Below the pieces are notes generated by a model that searched no databases, was not told the DNA's origin, and saw only the letters and a list, made by a program, of their open reading frames with translations. Made by a program: the position numbers and the translations under genes. 8,198 nucleotides of DNA, taken from the NCBI GenBank assembly GCA_015231395.1, contig JADGBP010000086.1, positions 1 to 8,198 on the forward strand. Direction: 5' to 3'. Source of the stretch: Desulfamplus sp. (lineage in GTDB: Bacteria > Desulfobacterota > Desulfobacteria > Desulfobacterales > Desulfobacteraceae). Positions 1 to 5,896 of the stretch are shown here, in pieces; positions within the stretch are counted from its first letter, which is position 1, and each line of letters begins with the position of its first letter.

Positions 1-21
1 TTTTAATTTGTTTTTAATTTG
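1..21. repeat. Short AT-rich tandem repeat upstream of the first gene
   Basis: TTTTAATTTG occurs at 1-10 and again at 12-21, separated by one T, and is followed by a further partial TTTG. It lies about 45 bases before the start codon of the small membrane protein gene. It may be part of an AT-rich promoter region, but the window edge cuts off the upstream context, so no function is assigned. Confidence 0.5.
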
Positions 22-64
22 TTTGTAGCTGGAATTATTAACGTTGTAAGGAGATTGTTAAATT

Positions 65-319
65 ATGAAAACATTGATTGGCGGAGCTGTTGCTGTTCTT
101 CTTGGCATTATTGGTATTGCGGTGTGGTTTGATGCTTTTTTGCAGATTCTGGCGGGTGCGATTCCCCCTGTGCTGTTGCTTGGCGGTGGTCTGGCTCTCT
201 ATCTTGGATTTGATGAGCTTAAAGATTCATGGAAGAAAGATGAAGGCGAAGATGCTCCTACCGGTGATAAAGCCAAAATTGCTGAACTGGAAAAAGAACT
301 TCAGAACCTTAAAAAATAA
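65..319 (+). CDS. Small two-helix membrane protein, MamI-like
   Basis: An 84-residue protein with two hydrophobic segments (about residues 4-24 and 28-49) joined by a short loop containing W21, F22 and D23. A charged cytoplasmic-type tail follows, ending in a heptad-like stretch (KIAELEKELQNLKK, residues 71-84) that may form a short coiled coil. The spacing of conserved small and aromatic residues (LG..G...W, then L.GA.P..L, then G..AL..G) resembles, from memory, the magnetosome membrane protein MamI, which is about 70 residues with two helices. MamI helps form the magnetosome membrane in magnetotactic bacteria, but no other mam or mad gene is visible here. It may instead be a general deltaproteobacterial small membrane protein sharing that fold. 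The start is an ATG preceded by AAGGAG at 48-53, with an 11-base spacer that is slightly long. It appears to be a single-gene unit ending before the terminator at 490-528. A coding gene is likely; the family assignment is tentative. Confidence 0.72.
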   Translation: MKTLIGGAVAVLLGIIGIAVWFDAFLQILAGAIPPVLLLGGGLALYLGFDELKDSWKKDEGEDAPTGDKAKIAELEKELQNLKK

Positions 320-347
320 TATTTATGCTGCATAATATTTATGCCGC
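316..347. repeat. Tandem 16-bp duplication across the stop codon
   Basis: ATAATATTTATGCTGC (316-331) is followed directly by ATAATATTTATGCCGC (332-347), differing at one base. The first copy overlaps the TAA stop (317-319) of the small membrane protein gene, so the second copy lies in the 3' untranslated region. It looks like a recent tandem duplication, and no function is evident. Confidence 0.8.
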
Positions 348-489
348 TTTATTTTTGAAGCATATTTCTTTTTTGGGTTGCATTTTGATTTTTTAAAGTT
401 AAACGCTCATGGCAGAGTTTCTGCCACCCACCGACCATGAAAACCAGACTGTATTTTCACGGTAAATACTAATTTGAAATTAAACAGTT

Positions 490-528
490 AAAGGATTAGC
501 ATCATTGATTGATGCTAATCCTTTTTTT
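490..528 (+). terminator. Strong rho-independent terminator
   Basis: A perfect 15-bp stem pairs AAAGGATTAGCATCA (490-504) with TGATGCTAATCCTTT (510-524) around a five-base loop. The T run covers 522-528. The orientation fits termination of transcripts from the small membrane protein gene on the + strand. It is the nearest + strand terminator-like structure after that gene. Confidence 0.88.
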
Positions 529-557
529 GTTCTTGCAACAGCTATGTTTGAAATTTG

Positions 558-596
558 AATAGTGCGTTGTCACGATGAACATAACAACGCACTATT
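558..596 (-). terminator. Inverted repeat after the propeller gene, possible terminator
   Basis: AATAGTGCGTTGT (558-570) and its exact reverse complement (584-596) form a 13-bp stem with a 13-base loop, 44 bases past the stop codon of the minus-strand propeller gene. On the minus strand the stem is followed by an A/T mix rather than a clean T run, so termination efficiency is uncertain. It could also stabilise the 3' end of the long mRNA or be a dispersed repeat. Confidence 0.5.
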
Positions 597-640
597 TATT
601 AATCTCAATTCAAACAACTTGAGTCATTTGCTGCTCTATT

Positions 641-3600
641 TCACTGCTTGAACGGAAAATAAACAACCCCTCTGTAGCCATTGGCAATGTAAATACCGTC
701 ATTTGCCATCACAGTATTGTTTTGCGATGCGTAAAGATCGCTTGAGAATGTGGTAAGTTCTTTTAAAATTCCACCTGAAATATCAACAACCTTAATTTCA
801 TTGTTGTTCCAGTATGGATCACATTTGTAGCCGCATATCATCCTGTATGGATAATATCCACCTCTTGAGGTCAGAACAATTCTTCCCATTGAAGCCTTTA
901 CAGGAGAAAAACTTCCTTTGACCGTATAAGTATTGACGATCTTAAGAGTTGATTTGTCAATCTTGTGAATATCGGTTTGATCATCCTTCATGGCAACAAG
1001 GTAAATGGTCTCTTCATCGCATATTACTTCTGAATATCCATATTCCGTCTGATCAAAAAAGGCTGTTTTGTCAAGCACGCCGCTGTTTTGTCCCAGGTCA
1101 ACGGCATTGATTCGAGTGCCTTGTGGAATATCTGGATTCTCTGGAGGTGGTGGCATAATAGTTGGCTCAATAGAGTCAATTGGAGGAGCAGCAGGGGCTT
1201 CTGCAGAATTAGAGGCATCTGCGGCAAAAATATTTGCATTTGCAGACTCAGACTCAGTATTATTTTTCAGATTACTTGCATAATAGTATGGATAAAAGTA
1301 TCTGCTGGTTTCAACTGTGATAAGTCGTGTTTCGTTAAAAACCGCACTGGGTGTTCCTGGGATGGATATATCCGGAAGTTGTTTAGGTGCGTTAAAATCT
1401 TTACAGTCATAACGCTTCAAGGTTGTGTTTAAAGAATAGGCATTCCAGTTATAGGATATTTCATCTGTTTCGGGGTTCTCGTACTGTGGATAAACATATT
1501 GACTTAAGGCAAAGTAGATTTGGTTATTTGAGACTATGGGATTAGATGTACTCCAGCTTGAAAGATCTCCTAATTTGACAATATCGCCCATTTTCATGGT
1601 TTTTTGATCAAACAAACGGAAAGCTGACGAGCCCCATGAAAAAATTACCCCAAAACTTTTTTTATCCATCAATAGTTCAGGATAAAGCAACTCTGAATCT
1701 ACAATATTTCCTGGTGCTGTAAAGTCAAATTGTTCTTCTCCTGTTTGATTGCTCGGTTTGCTGTCATAACGCATAAGATCAGATGTGCCGTTGGTATAAA
1801 AATCTCCGCCAAGGGCGAAAATGCTTTGCTCTCCCTGAATTCCGCTATTTCCCTGATTTGAAACACTTCCATTTGTCACATCTTCATTTGTCATATTTTC
1901 ATAGAGAACTATTTTTTCAGCATTGTAAGCAAGTCTGAGTTCCCCCAGGATAACCGGTTTTTCTCCTGATTTAATATTTATTGTATTAAGAGCAGAATCA
2001 CCCATGCTCAAAGCAATATCTTTTAGATTATCCTGAGAACCTGAATTGTCTGCCTCAGTACCTCTTTGAACATTGAAGTCCGCTTCAACAAAATCTTTCC
2101 ATTCAAAAGCGTTCCAGTTGGAATCCACATGAAGTATCTCAAGACCTGAATAGTTTCCATCGGTGTAATAGCTGATGGGAACCATTATGATACCAGATGA
2201 TGTATTCCAATAAAAACCTCTGTCATCGTCAATACCAACGGAATATGTATAATCTGAAATGCCTGACAGAGGTGTCACCCTGTCAAGGAGCACGGGTTTT
2301 AATGGATCTTCAACTGAAAACAGAGCAACGGAAACTCTTCTTTTCCCGTCACTGTCATCATATCCAAGGGCAATCAGCCTGTTTTTATGAAACCGGATAT
2401 ATTCTGACCATCCAGGTACCTCAAGCTCTCCCATGATTTTTGGTGCAGCATGATCTGAAATATCCACAACCCACAGCGGATCTTTCCTCTCGTAAGTGAC
2501 TATATATGCCCTGTCGTCCGTGAATGTTCCTGCAAACAGATCTTCTCCAGGTGCAATACCATCTACGGAACCCATTTCTTTTAATTCACTCTTTCCTGTC
2601 ACGTTTTCCGGAATAATATCAAGTTCGCTTCCCTGCATAATCTCAAATATTTTAAGAGAACTTCCCTTTTTGATATCCTGATCTCTATAGATTACAAAAA
2701 GGGCATTGTCTGAAATATTGACATGATATTCAGAAGGAACTCTGCCTGGAATTTTAACTTCAGCGATTTTGGCGAGAGGATCACTCTGGTTGAGATCAAA
2801 TAGATGCAAAACTGTTGTATCCCAGCTTACCCTTGCAATCTGAACAAGGTAATCGCTGTTTAGATAGATATCTGAGTCATAGCCTTCAAGACTTTTTCTG
2901 GATATAAGGGTAGGGGAGGTGGGGTTTGAAATATCAATGGCAGCCACTTGAGAGCCTCCGGCTTCACCGCCGGTTACGCTCTCATCAGCTACAATATCCA
3001 CTTCATAGATATAATACGACGGGGTTGTTCCTGTGATAAAAATGCGGTTCCCTGATTTTCTGGAAGCAATATACTGCATGTTTGCATATGCCTGTTCTGC
3101 CACCTTCAGGATATTGTCCCCATCTGTTGGCACACTGAATACTTTGAGCACAACAGAAACATCATCACGTTCGCTCATTTGCTCTAAAAGTATTACATAA
3201 TTATCAGTAACATAAAGATCAAGAGGGGTGTTTTGCAAATACTCGGAGTGTATAAGTCTTGGGTTATCAGGCTTTGAGATATCTACAACCTGAAACCGAC
3301 CAGCACTGCCATTGGCATAAAAAAGTTTGTTGCCTGATATTTTATAGATATCAGGTTTTTCCACTTCCGAGGTATCATCTTTTTTGTCAGGATTTTCTGA
3401 AGGAGAAGGGGTGACATTTTCACTGTCGTTGATATTTGCCGGATAATATCTGTTATTATCTTGATCCGTTACAAACATGGTCTGTCCTGGAACCCTCTGT
3501 CCTGGATCAGTAATAAGAGATGTGACAGCACTGTCAAGCCAGTCTGTAGGATTCATGGGGTCTCCGCCCTGTTTCACCAGCAGCAAAATGAAGAGAAGGT

Positions 3601-4081
3601 CTTGAATATCGCCGGTCTGCTGATTTTTAAGTGGATTAAAATCTATTGATAAAAGTGCCCCCCATCCTCCGGCTTTAATGCAGTCATAGGCTGAAAATAT
3701 TGAGATTTGGTTTTTCCAGACCAGCTCACTGAAGTCGCTATTTGTAGTGGTCAGTGAAAAAAGCTTTTCCTTGGAAAATGTTTCAGATTCTAAAGAAGGA
3801 TATGCCAGAATATATAGATCTGACTTGTCAAAATCTTTTAGAAATCGTCCGGAAAGTGTTCCTGAAAATTTTGCTTTGTCTTTAATCTGTGCTCCCAGCA
3901 TGATATTTCCGGAGGCATGGCTATTATCTAAAGCATGAATATCATCTAAAGCATAGAGCTTATCAGGAAGAAACAGCATAGAACAAAGCAATAATACCAT
4001 CAGAATAAAATAGAGTAGCGATTTAAGCCCATTGTGTCTGTCGTACACTGTTTCTGTGCCTGATTTGTAAATGGGTTCCAT
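641..4081 (-). CDS. Large exported beta-propeller domain protein
   Basis: A 1146-residue protein resembling the secreted C-terminal beta-propeller family (Pfam Beta_propel/COG4880). It has a basic N-terminus, a hydrophobic segment at residues 21-39 and a plausible signal peptidase site after LYA (residue 44), so it is probably exported or anchored by an uncleaved signal. The cysteine in LLLCS is not a good lipobox. Residues 45-215 form an unrecognised N-terminal region, followed by a Ser/Pro/Asp-rich linker (about 217-240). The propeller begins at EKPDIYKISGNKLF (about 241), with repeated VVDIS.P..P and AIDIS.P..P blade motifs (LVIVD-like). Late in the protein are an Asn/Ser-rich insert and a low-complexity Ala/Pro-rich linker containing PPPPENP. 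Such propellers usually bind or scaffold; no catalytic motif is visible, and the ligand is unknown. It is longer than the usual members as I recall them. ATG 4081 is preferred over GTG 4090 because that GTG lies within the Shine-Dalgarno sequence. It appears monocistronic, with a sigma-54-type promoter upstream. Confidence 0.88.
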   Translation of the reverse strand: MEPIYKSGTETVYDRHNGLKSLLYFILMVLLLCSMLFLPDKLYALDDIHALDNSHASGNIMLGAQIKDKAKFSGTLSGRFLKDFDKSDLYILAYPSLESETFSKEKLFSLTTTNSDFSELVWKNQISIFSAYDCIKAGGWGALLSIDFNPLKNQQTGDIQDLLFILLLVKQGGDPMNPTDWLDSAVTSLITDPGQRVPGQTMFVTDQDNNRYYPANINDSENVTPSPSENPDKKDDTSEVEKPDIYKISGNKLFYANGSAGRFQVVDISKPDNPRLIHSEYLQNTPLDLYVTDNYVILLEQMSERDDVSVVLKVFSVPTDGDNILKVAEQAYANMQYIASRKSGNRIFITGTTPSYYIYEVDIVADESVTGGEAGGSQVAAIDISNPTSPTLISRKSLEGYDSDIYLNSDYLVQIARVSWDTTVLHLFDLNQSDPLAKIAEVKIPGRVPSEYHVNISDNALFVIYRDQDIKKGSSLKIFEIMQGSELDIIPENVTGKSELKEMGSVDGIAPGEDLFAGTFTDDRAYIVTYERKDPLWVVDISDHAAPKIMGELEVPGWSEYIRFHKNRLIALGYDDSDGKRRVSVALFSVEDPLKPVLLDRVTPLSGISDYTYSVGIDDDRGFYWNTSSGIIMVPISYYTDGNYSGLEILHVDSNWNAFEWKDFVEADFNVQRGTEADNSGSQDNLKDIALSMGDSALNTINIKSGEKPVILGELRLAYNAEKIVLYENMTNEDVTNGSVSNQGNSGIQGEQSIFALGGDFYTNGTSDLMRYDSKPSNQTGEEQFDFTAPGNIVDSELLYPELLMDKKSFGVIFSWGSSAFRLFDQKTMKMGDIVKLGDLSSWSTSNPIVSNNQIYFALSQYVYPQYENPETDEISYNWNAYSLNTTLKRYDCKDFNAPKQLPDISIPGTPSAVFNETRLITVETSRYFYPYYYASNLKNNTESESANANIFAADASNSAEAPAAPPIDSIEPTIMPPPPENPDIPQGTRINAVDLGQNSGVLDKTAFFDQTEYGYSEVICDEETIYLVAMKDDQTDIHKIDKSTLKIVNTYTVKGSFSPVKASMGRIVLTSRGGYYPYRMICGYKCDPYWNNNEIKVVDISGGILKELTTFSSDLYASQNNTVMANDGIYIANGYRGVVYFPFKQ
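3917..3952. repeat. 18-bp tandem duplication at the signal-peptide end
   Basis: Two adjacent 18-bp units (3935-3952 and 3917-3934, 15 of 18 bases identical) encode ALDDIH and ALDNSH on the minus strand, followed by another Ala. They begin at the last residue of the putative signal peptide of the propeller protein, so the duplication lengthens the mature N-terminus by six residues without disturbing the frame. Confidence 0.75.
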
Positions 4082-4086
4082 TTTTA

Positions 4087-4093
4087 TCACCTC
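4087..4093 (-). promoter_or_regulatory. Ribosome binding site that sets the propeller gene start
   Basis: On the minus strand GAGGTGA occupies 4093-4087, with five bases before ATG at 4081 (eight bases counted from GAGG). The upstream GTG at 4090, which could add three residues, falls inside this site and has no good site of its own. Confidence 0.8.
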
Positions 4094-4117
4094 ATTTTTT
4101 TATTAATTATTATTGAT

Positions 4118-4177
4118 GGCCTTGATCATAGTTTGGATCTATCCAGTGAAATATTGGTCGAAACGATGATCAAGACC
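4118..4177. repeat. Spaced inverted repeat in the propeller gene leader
   Basis: GGCCTTGATCAT (4118-4129) and ATGATCAAGACC (4166-4177) are inverted copies matching at 11 of 12 positions, separated by 36 bases. They sit 37-96 bases upstream of the propeller gene start, inside the leader predicted from the -24/-12 promoter. They could form an RNA hairpin or act as paired operator half-sites. Confidence 0.5.
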
Positions 4178-4343
4178 TTATTGATTATTAGGATATAAAT
4201 TGAACATAAGCAGCTTAGCCGCAATTATTTTTTGCTTGAAATTTCTACGCTATGAAATAACATGCATAATCATAATCTGTATGGCTATTTATCTGCATGG
4301 TTTTTGTTTTTTTATTTGTGGGTATTGGATATTTTAGTGCTTT

Positions 4344-4359
4344 TGCATAGTTCGTGCCA
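4344..4359 (-). promoter_or_regulatory. Sigma-54 (-24/-12) promoter for the propeller gene
   Basis: Read on the minus strand the site is TGGCACGAACTATGCA. It matches the RpoN consensus TGGCAC-N5-TTGCA at every fixed base except the first T of the -12 element, and the invariant GG and GC have the required ten-base spacing. Transcription would start near 4333, leaving a leader of about 250 bases before ATG 4081. Such promoters need an ATP-driven enhancer-binding activator, and a candidate site lies at 4441-4474. The assignment is by pattern only. Confidence 0.62.
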
Positions 4360-4440
4360 TAGCATTAGTATTTGCTGATAAATGTCAGATGTAAATGTAT
4401 TTTGGAAAATATGTAAATTTTTTGTGGGAAAAGAGCCAAA

Positions 4441-4468
4441 TTGACAAAACCTCTTTCATACTTAAATT
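4441..4468 (+). promoter_or_regulatory. Possible sigma-70 promoter for the zinc-ribbon gene
   Basis: TTGACA (4441-4446) is a consensus -35. The best -10 at a suitable distance is TAAATT (4463-4468, 16-base spacer), a four-of-six match. It would give a leader of about 135 bases containing the two hairpins at 4538-4586. GATAAT at 4521-4526 is an alternative -10 but lacks a good -35. Confidence 0.3.
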
Positions 4469-4474
4469 TGTCAA
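4441..4474. promoter_or_regulatory. Inverted repeat TTGACAAA-N18-TTTGTCAA, candidate activator site
   Basis: Perfect 8-bp half-sites (4441-4448 and 4467-4474) lie about 108-141 bases upstream of the predicted sigma-54 start point of the propeller gene. This is the usual distance for an enhancer-binding protein. The left half contains TTGACA, which could also be the -35 of a rightward sigma-70 promoter, so one protein bound here might affect both divergent genes. The bound factor is unknown. Confidence 0.45.
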
Positions 4475-4537
4475 ATACAAACATTCGATCATCGTAATGG
4501 TTGTAAATTGCGAAAGTTGCGATAATTCAACGTCACC

Positions 4538-4586
4538 ATGAAAATGCTTTTTGATTTTCATAATTAGGGTTAGCCGGATTCGGCTA
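4538..4586 (+). promoter_or_regulatory. Two leader hairpins before the zinc-ribbon gene
   Basis: ATGAAAAT/ATTTTCAT (4538-4545 and 4554-4561, eight-base loop) is followed by TAGCCG/CGGCTA (4571-4576 and 4581-4586, loop GATT). The second ends 13 bases before the AAGGAG ribosome site at 4600-4605, so it could influence translation. Neither has a T run that would make it a terminator, and no known regulatory RNA is recognised. Confidence 0.4.
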
Positions 4587-4611
4587 TGACCGCTTATTTA
4601 AGGAGAAAACA

Positions 4612-5286
4612 ATGGCTTTTGAGACAAAAGAAGATATTCTTCATAAAATATTGGCAATGAAAAAACCTCATTGTCCTCATTGCAATATTGAAATGACATT
4701 ATGGGAAGTGCCTGAAATCAATTTCAGCGATGGGCTGGGATGGGGGACACCTTACATGTTTGTGTGCTTTAATGACGAGTGTTCTTCATATAGTAGCGGG
4801 TGGGATAATTTAAAAGATAGCATGGAGCATTACGCTTCCTATCGGTGCATCAACTCTCCGGGCAGCAGCAATTTTGAATATATGCCTGTATTCAGTCCGT
4901 CAGGTGGCAAGGGGCAGATGTTGGAAGATGATGAACTGTCTATTAGAGAGGCATTTAAGGAGGCGATGAAAGAGGGCTTTTCTCTACTTACTGATTTTTA
5001 TATTTCAGGAGACTGGGATGAAATCATGAAGATGCTGTTAAATCCTAACCAGCCCCCCAGAGTTCGGCTTAAAGCCGCCCAGATGATGGGAGATATCGGT
5101 GGTTCAGATGCTGTGGAGCATATGGTTAATTACAAATTCCCAAGCAAACCACTTCAGGATGCTGTGGATGAATCAGTAAAAAAGCTCCATGAACGGCACT
5201 ACACACGAGAATGTCCCTACTGTGCGGAGATTATCAAAAAAAGAGCCGCAGTGTGCAAGCATTGCCAGAAGGAGCTTTCAGCTTAA
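4612..5286 (+). CDS. Double zinc-ribbon protein with HEAT-like segment
   Basis: A 224-residue, apparently cytoplasmic protein with no signal or membrane segment. An N-terminal zinc-binding module uses CPHC (C21, C24) and C52/C57 (CFNDEC), with an aromatic/Gly-rich stretch between. A helical region (about 108-140) leads to a HEAT-repeat-like segment, RVRLKAAQMMGDIGGSDA (150-167), followed by another helix. The C-terminus is a compact zinc ribbon, CPYCAEIIKKRAAVCKHC (C201, C204, C215, C218), of the kind found at the ends of many bacterial proteins. The parts suggest a protein- or nucleic-acid-binding adaptor; no enzymatic motif is seen and I do not recognise a named gene. The start is firm: ATG with AAGGAG at 4600-4605 and a six-base spacer. 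Its TAA stop overlaps the opposing gene's stop, and its terminator lies inside that gene (5348-5383). Confidence 0.85.
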   Translation: MAFETKEDILHKILAMKKPHCPHCNIEMTLWEVPEINFSDGLGWGTPYMFVCFNDECSSYSSGWDNLKDSMEHYASYRCINSPGSSNFEYMPVFSPSGGKGQMLEDDELSIREAFKEAMKEGFSLLTDFYISGDWDEIMKMLLNPNQPPRVRLKAAQMMGDIGGSDAVEHMVNYKFPSKPLQDAVDESVKKLHERHYTRECPYCAEIIKKRAAVCKHCQKELSA

Positions 5287-5831
5287 AGTATCTGACCTGT
5301 TAAAAATGGAGATGCATCACATTCTCCATCATTCTTTTCCATATTATAGGAGCGGAAAATAATCATTTCCCGCTCCTTTTTTTCTGGCGGAAAGGGGATA
5401 TAAACAAAAGAGTCAAGAAATTTAAGTGCCTTCTCTTTGTCAGGAACCGCATCAAGCCCTTCCCCATGCATTTTCCCGGAGAGCACCCTTCTTACAAGAG
5501 CATCTTTGCCATTGGTTGATACGGAAAAAGGTATCTGAACATCATAAACCAATCTTGCGGCGGCAAGTATCTCCCGTTCGTATGAGCCAAGCGAGCCTGC
5601 GATACATCTGACTGCCATTAAAGGTTTTTGATTGCACAATACAATAAGATCGACCGTTGAAAGATATTCCTCTCCCTTAAACATAACCTTGATGGGAACA
5701 TCAACAAGGACATCTTCTTTTTCATATCCCTTGTTTTCAACAAGGAATTTCTCAAAGAGCTGCCGGCTTCCTTCAGCACCCACATCAGGAATCATTTTGC
5801 CTGTTATATAGTCAATTAATGTAAGGTTCAT
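5283..5831 (-). CDS. HsdR N-terminal-like protein with degenerate nuclease site
   Basis: A 182-residue protein resembling the stand-alone form of the type I restriction enzyme R N-terminal domain (HSDR_N_2 type, PD-(D/E)XK fold). The family pattern is visible: E20..R23 with the following helix, GYEKEDVLVDVPI (35-47), the strand with D61 in VDLIV, then GSLGSYEREILAAARL (79-94), the PFSVSTNG strand (101-108) and GLDAVP (125-130). The E-x-K that should follow D61 is replaced: the strand reads MAVRCIAGS (72-80), with R75 and I77 in the expected Glu and Lys positions. DNA cleavage is therefore unlikely. As I recall, similar inactive proteins sit near gpmI in other deltaproteobacteria; their role is unknown. 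No HsdS or HsdM gene is nearby. The ribosome site is weak (GAGA about nine bases before ATG 5831). The gene starts 65 bases after gpmI ends, consistent with co-transcription. Confidence 0.78.
   Translation of the reverse strand: MNLTLIDYITGKMIPDVGAEGSRQLFEKFLVENKGYEKEDVLVDVPIKVMFKGEEYLSTVDLIVLCNQKPLMAVRCIAGSLGSYEREILAAARLVYDVQIPFSVSTNGKDALVRRVLSGKMHGEGLDAVPDKEKALKFLDSFVYIPFPPEKKEREMIIFRSYNMEKNDGECDASPFLTGQIL
5348..5383 (+). terminator. Rho-independent terminator inside the opposing gene
   Basis: AGGAGCGG (5348-5355) pairs with CCGCTCCT (5370-5377); a further AAAT/ATTT pairing beyond one mismatch extends the stem, and seven T residues follow (5377-5383). It lies 62 bases past the stop of the zinc-ribbon gene and faces the right way to end its transcript. 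The same DNA encodes part of the C-terminus (KKEREMIIFRSY) of the minus-strand HsdR-N-like protein. Confidence 0.82.
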
Positions 5832-5896
5832 AAATAAGTCTCTGTTTTGTTTAAGGTAACCTATTGAAAATACATGACACGGAGTTCACAGAATAT

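Larger units (their letters stand above)
320..640. other. Convergent intergenic region with several hairpins, no gene seen
   Basis: This gap separates the 3' ends of the small membrane gene (+) and the propeller gene (-). It holds the second copy of the 16-mer, a small hairpin GGCAGA/TCTGCC (411-416 and 420-425, three-base loop), a second small hairpin TGAAAA/TTTTCA (438-443 and 454-459), a strong + strand terminator (490-528) and a 13-bp inverted repeat (558-596). No ORF in it has a credible start and ribosome site. The 170 bases between the stop codon and the terminator are long for a plain 3' untranslated region, so a small RNA sharing the terminator is possible but unproven. Confidence 0.6.
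4082..4611. other. Divergent regulatory region (530 bp)
   Basis: The two flanking genes read away from this gap, so both promoters should lie here. It is AT-rich and contains, from left to right, a spaced inverted repeat in the propeller-gene leader (4118-4177), a -24/-12 promoter facing left (4344-4359), an inverted repeat with a TTGACA half (4441-4474) and two small hairpins before the right-hand gene (4538-4586). No convincing ORF is seen. The propeller gene's leader would be about 250 bases; I recognise no known riboswitch in it. Confidence 0.65.

Noticed and set aside
78..335. An 85-codon frame overlapping the small membrane protein
   Set aside because: It is a shifted frame of the gene at 65-319. 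The latter has the ribosome site and a sensible membrane topology.
410..425. A sigma-54 promoter at TGGCAGAGTTTCTGCC
   Set aside because: The GG/GC spacing fits, but three other consensus positions fail and the match follows from the palindrome itself, since it reads equally on both strands.
4082..4333. A known riboswitch in the long propeller leader
   Set aside because: No conserved core of a riboswitch class I can recall was found, and the inverted repeat alone is not enough.
4499..4514. A sigma-54 promoter for the zinc-ribbon gene
   Set aside because: TGG and TTGC are present but only nine bases separate GG and GC; RpoN requires ten.
5283..5831. An active type I restriction system
   Set aside because: Only an N-terminal-like domain is present, the E-x-K residues are replaced, and no HsdS, HsdM or helicase region is nearby.
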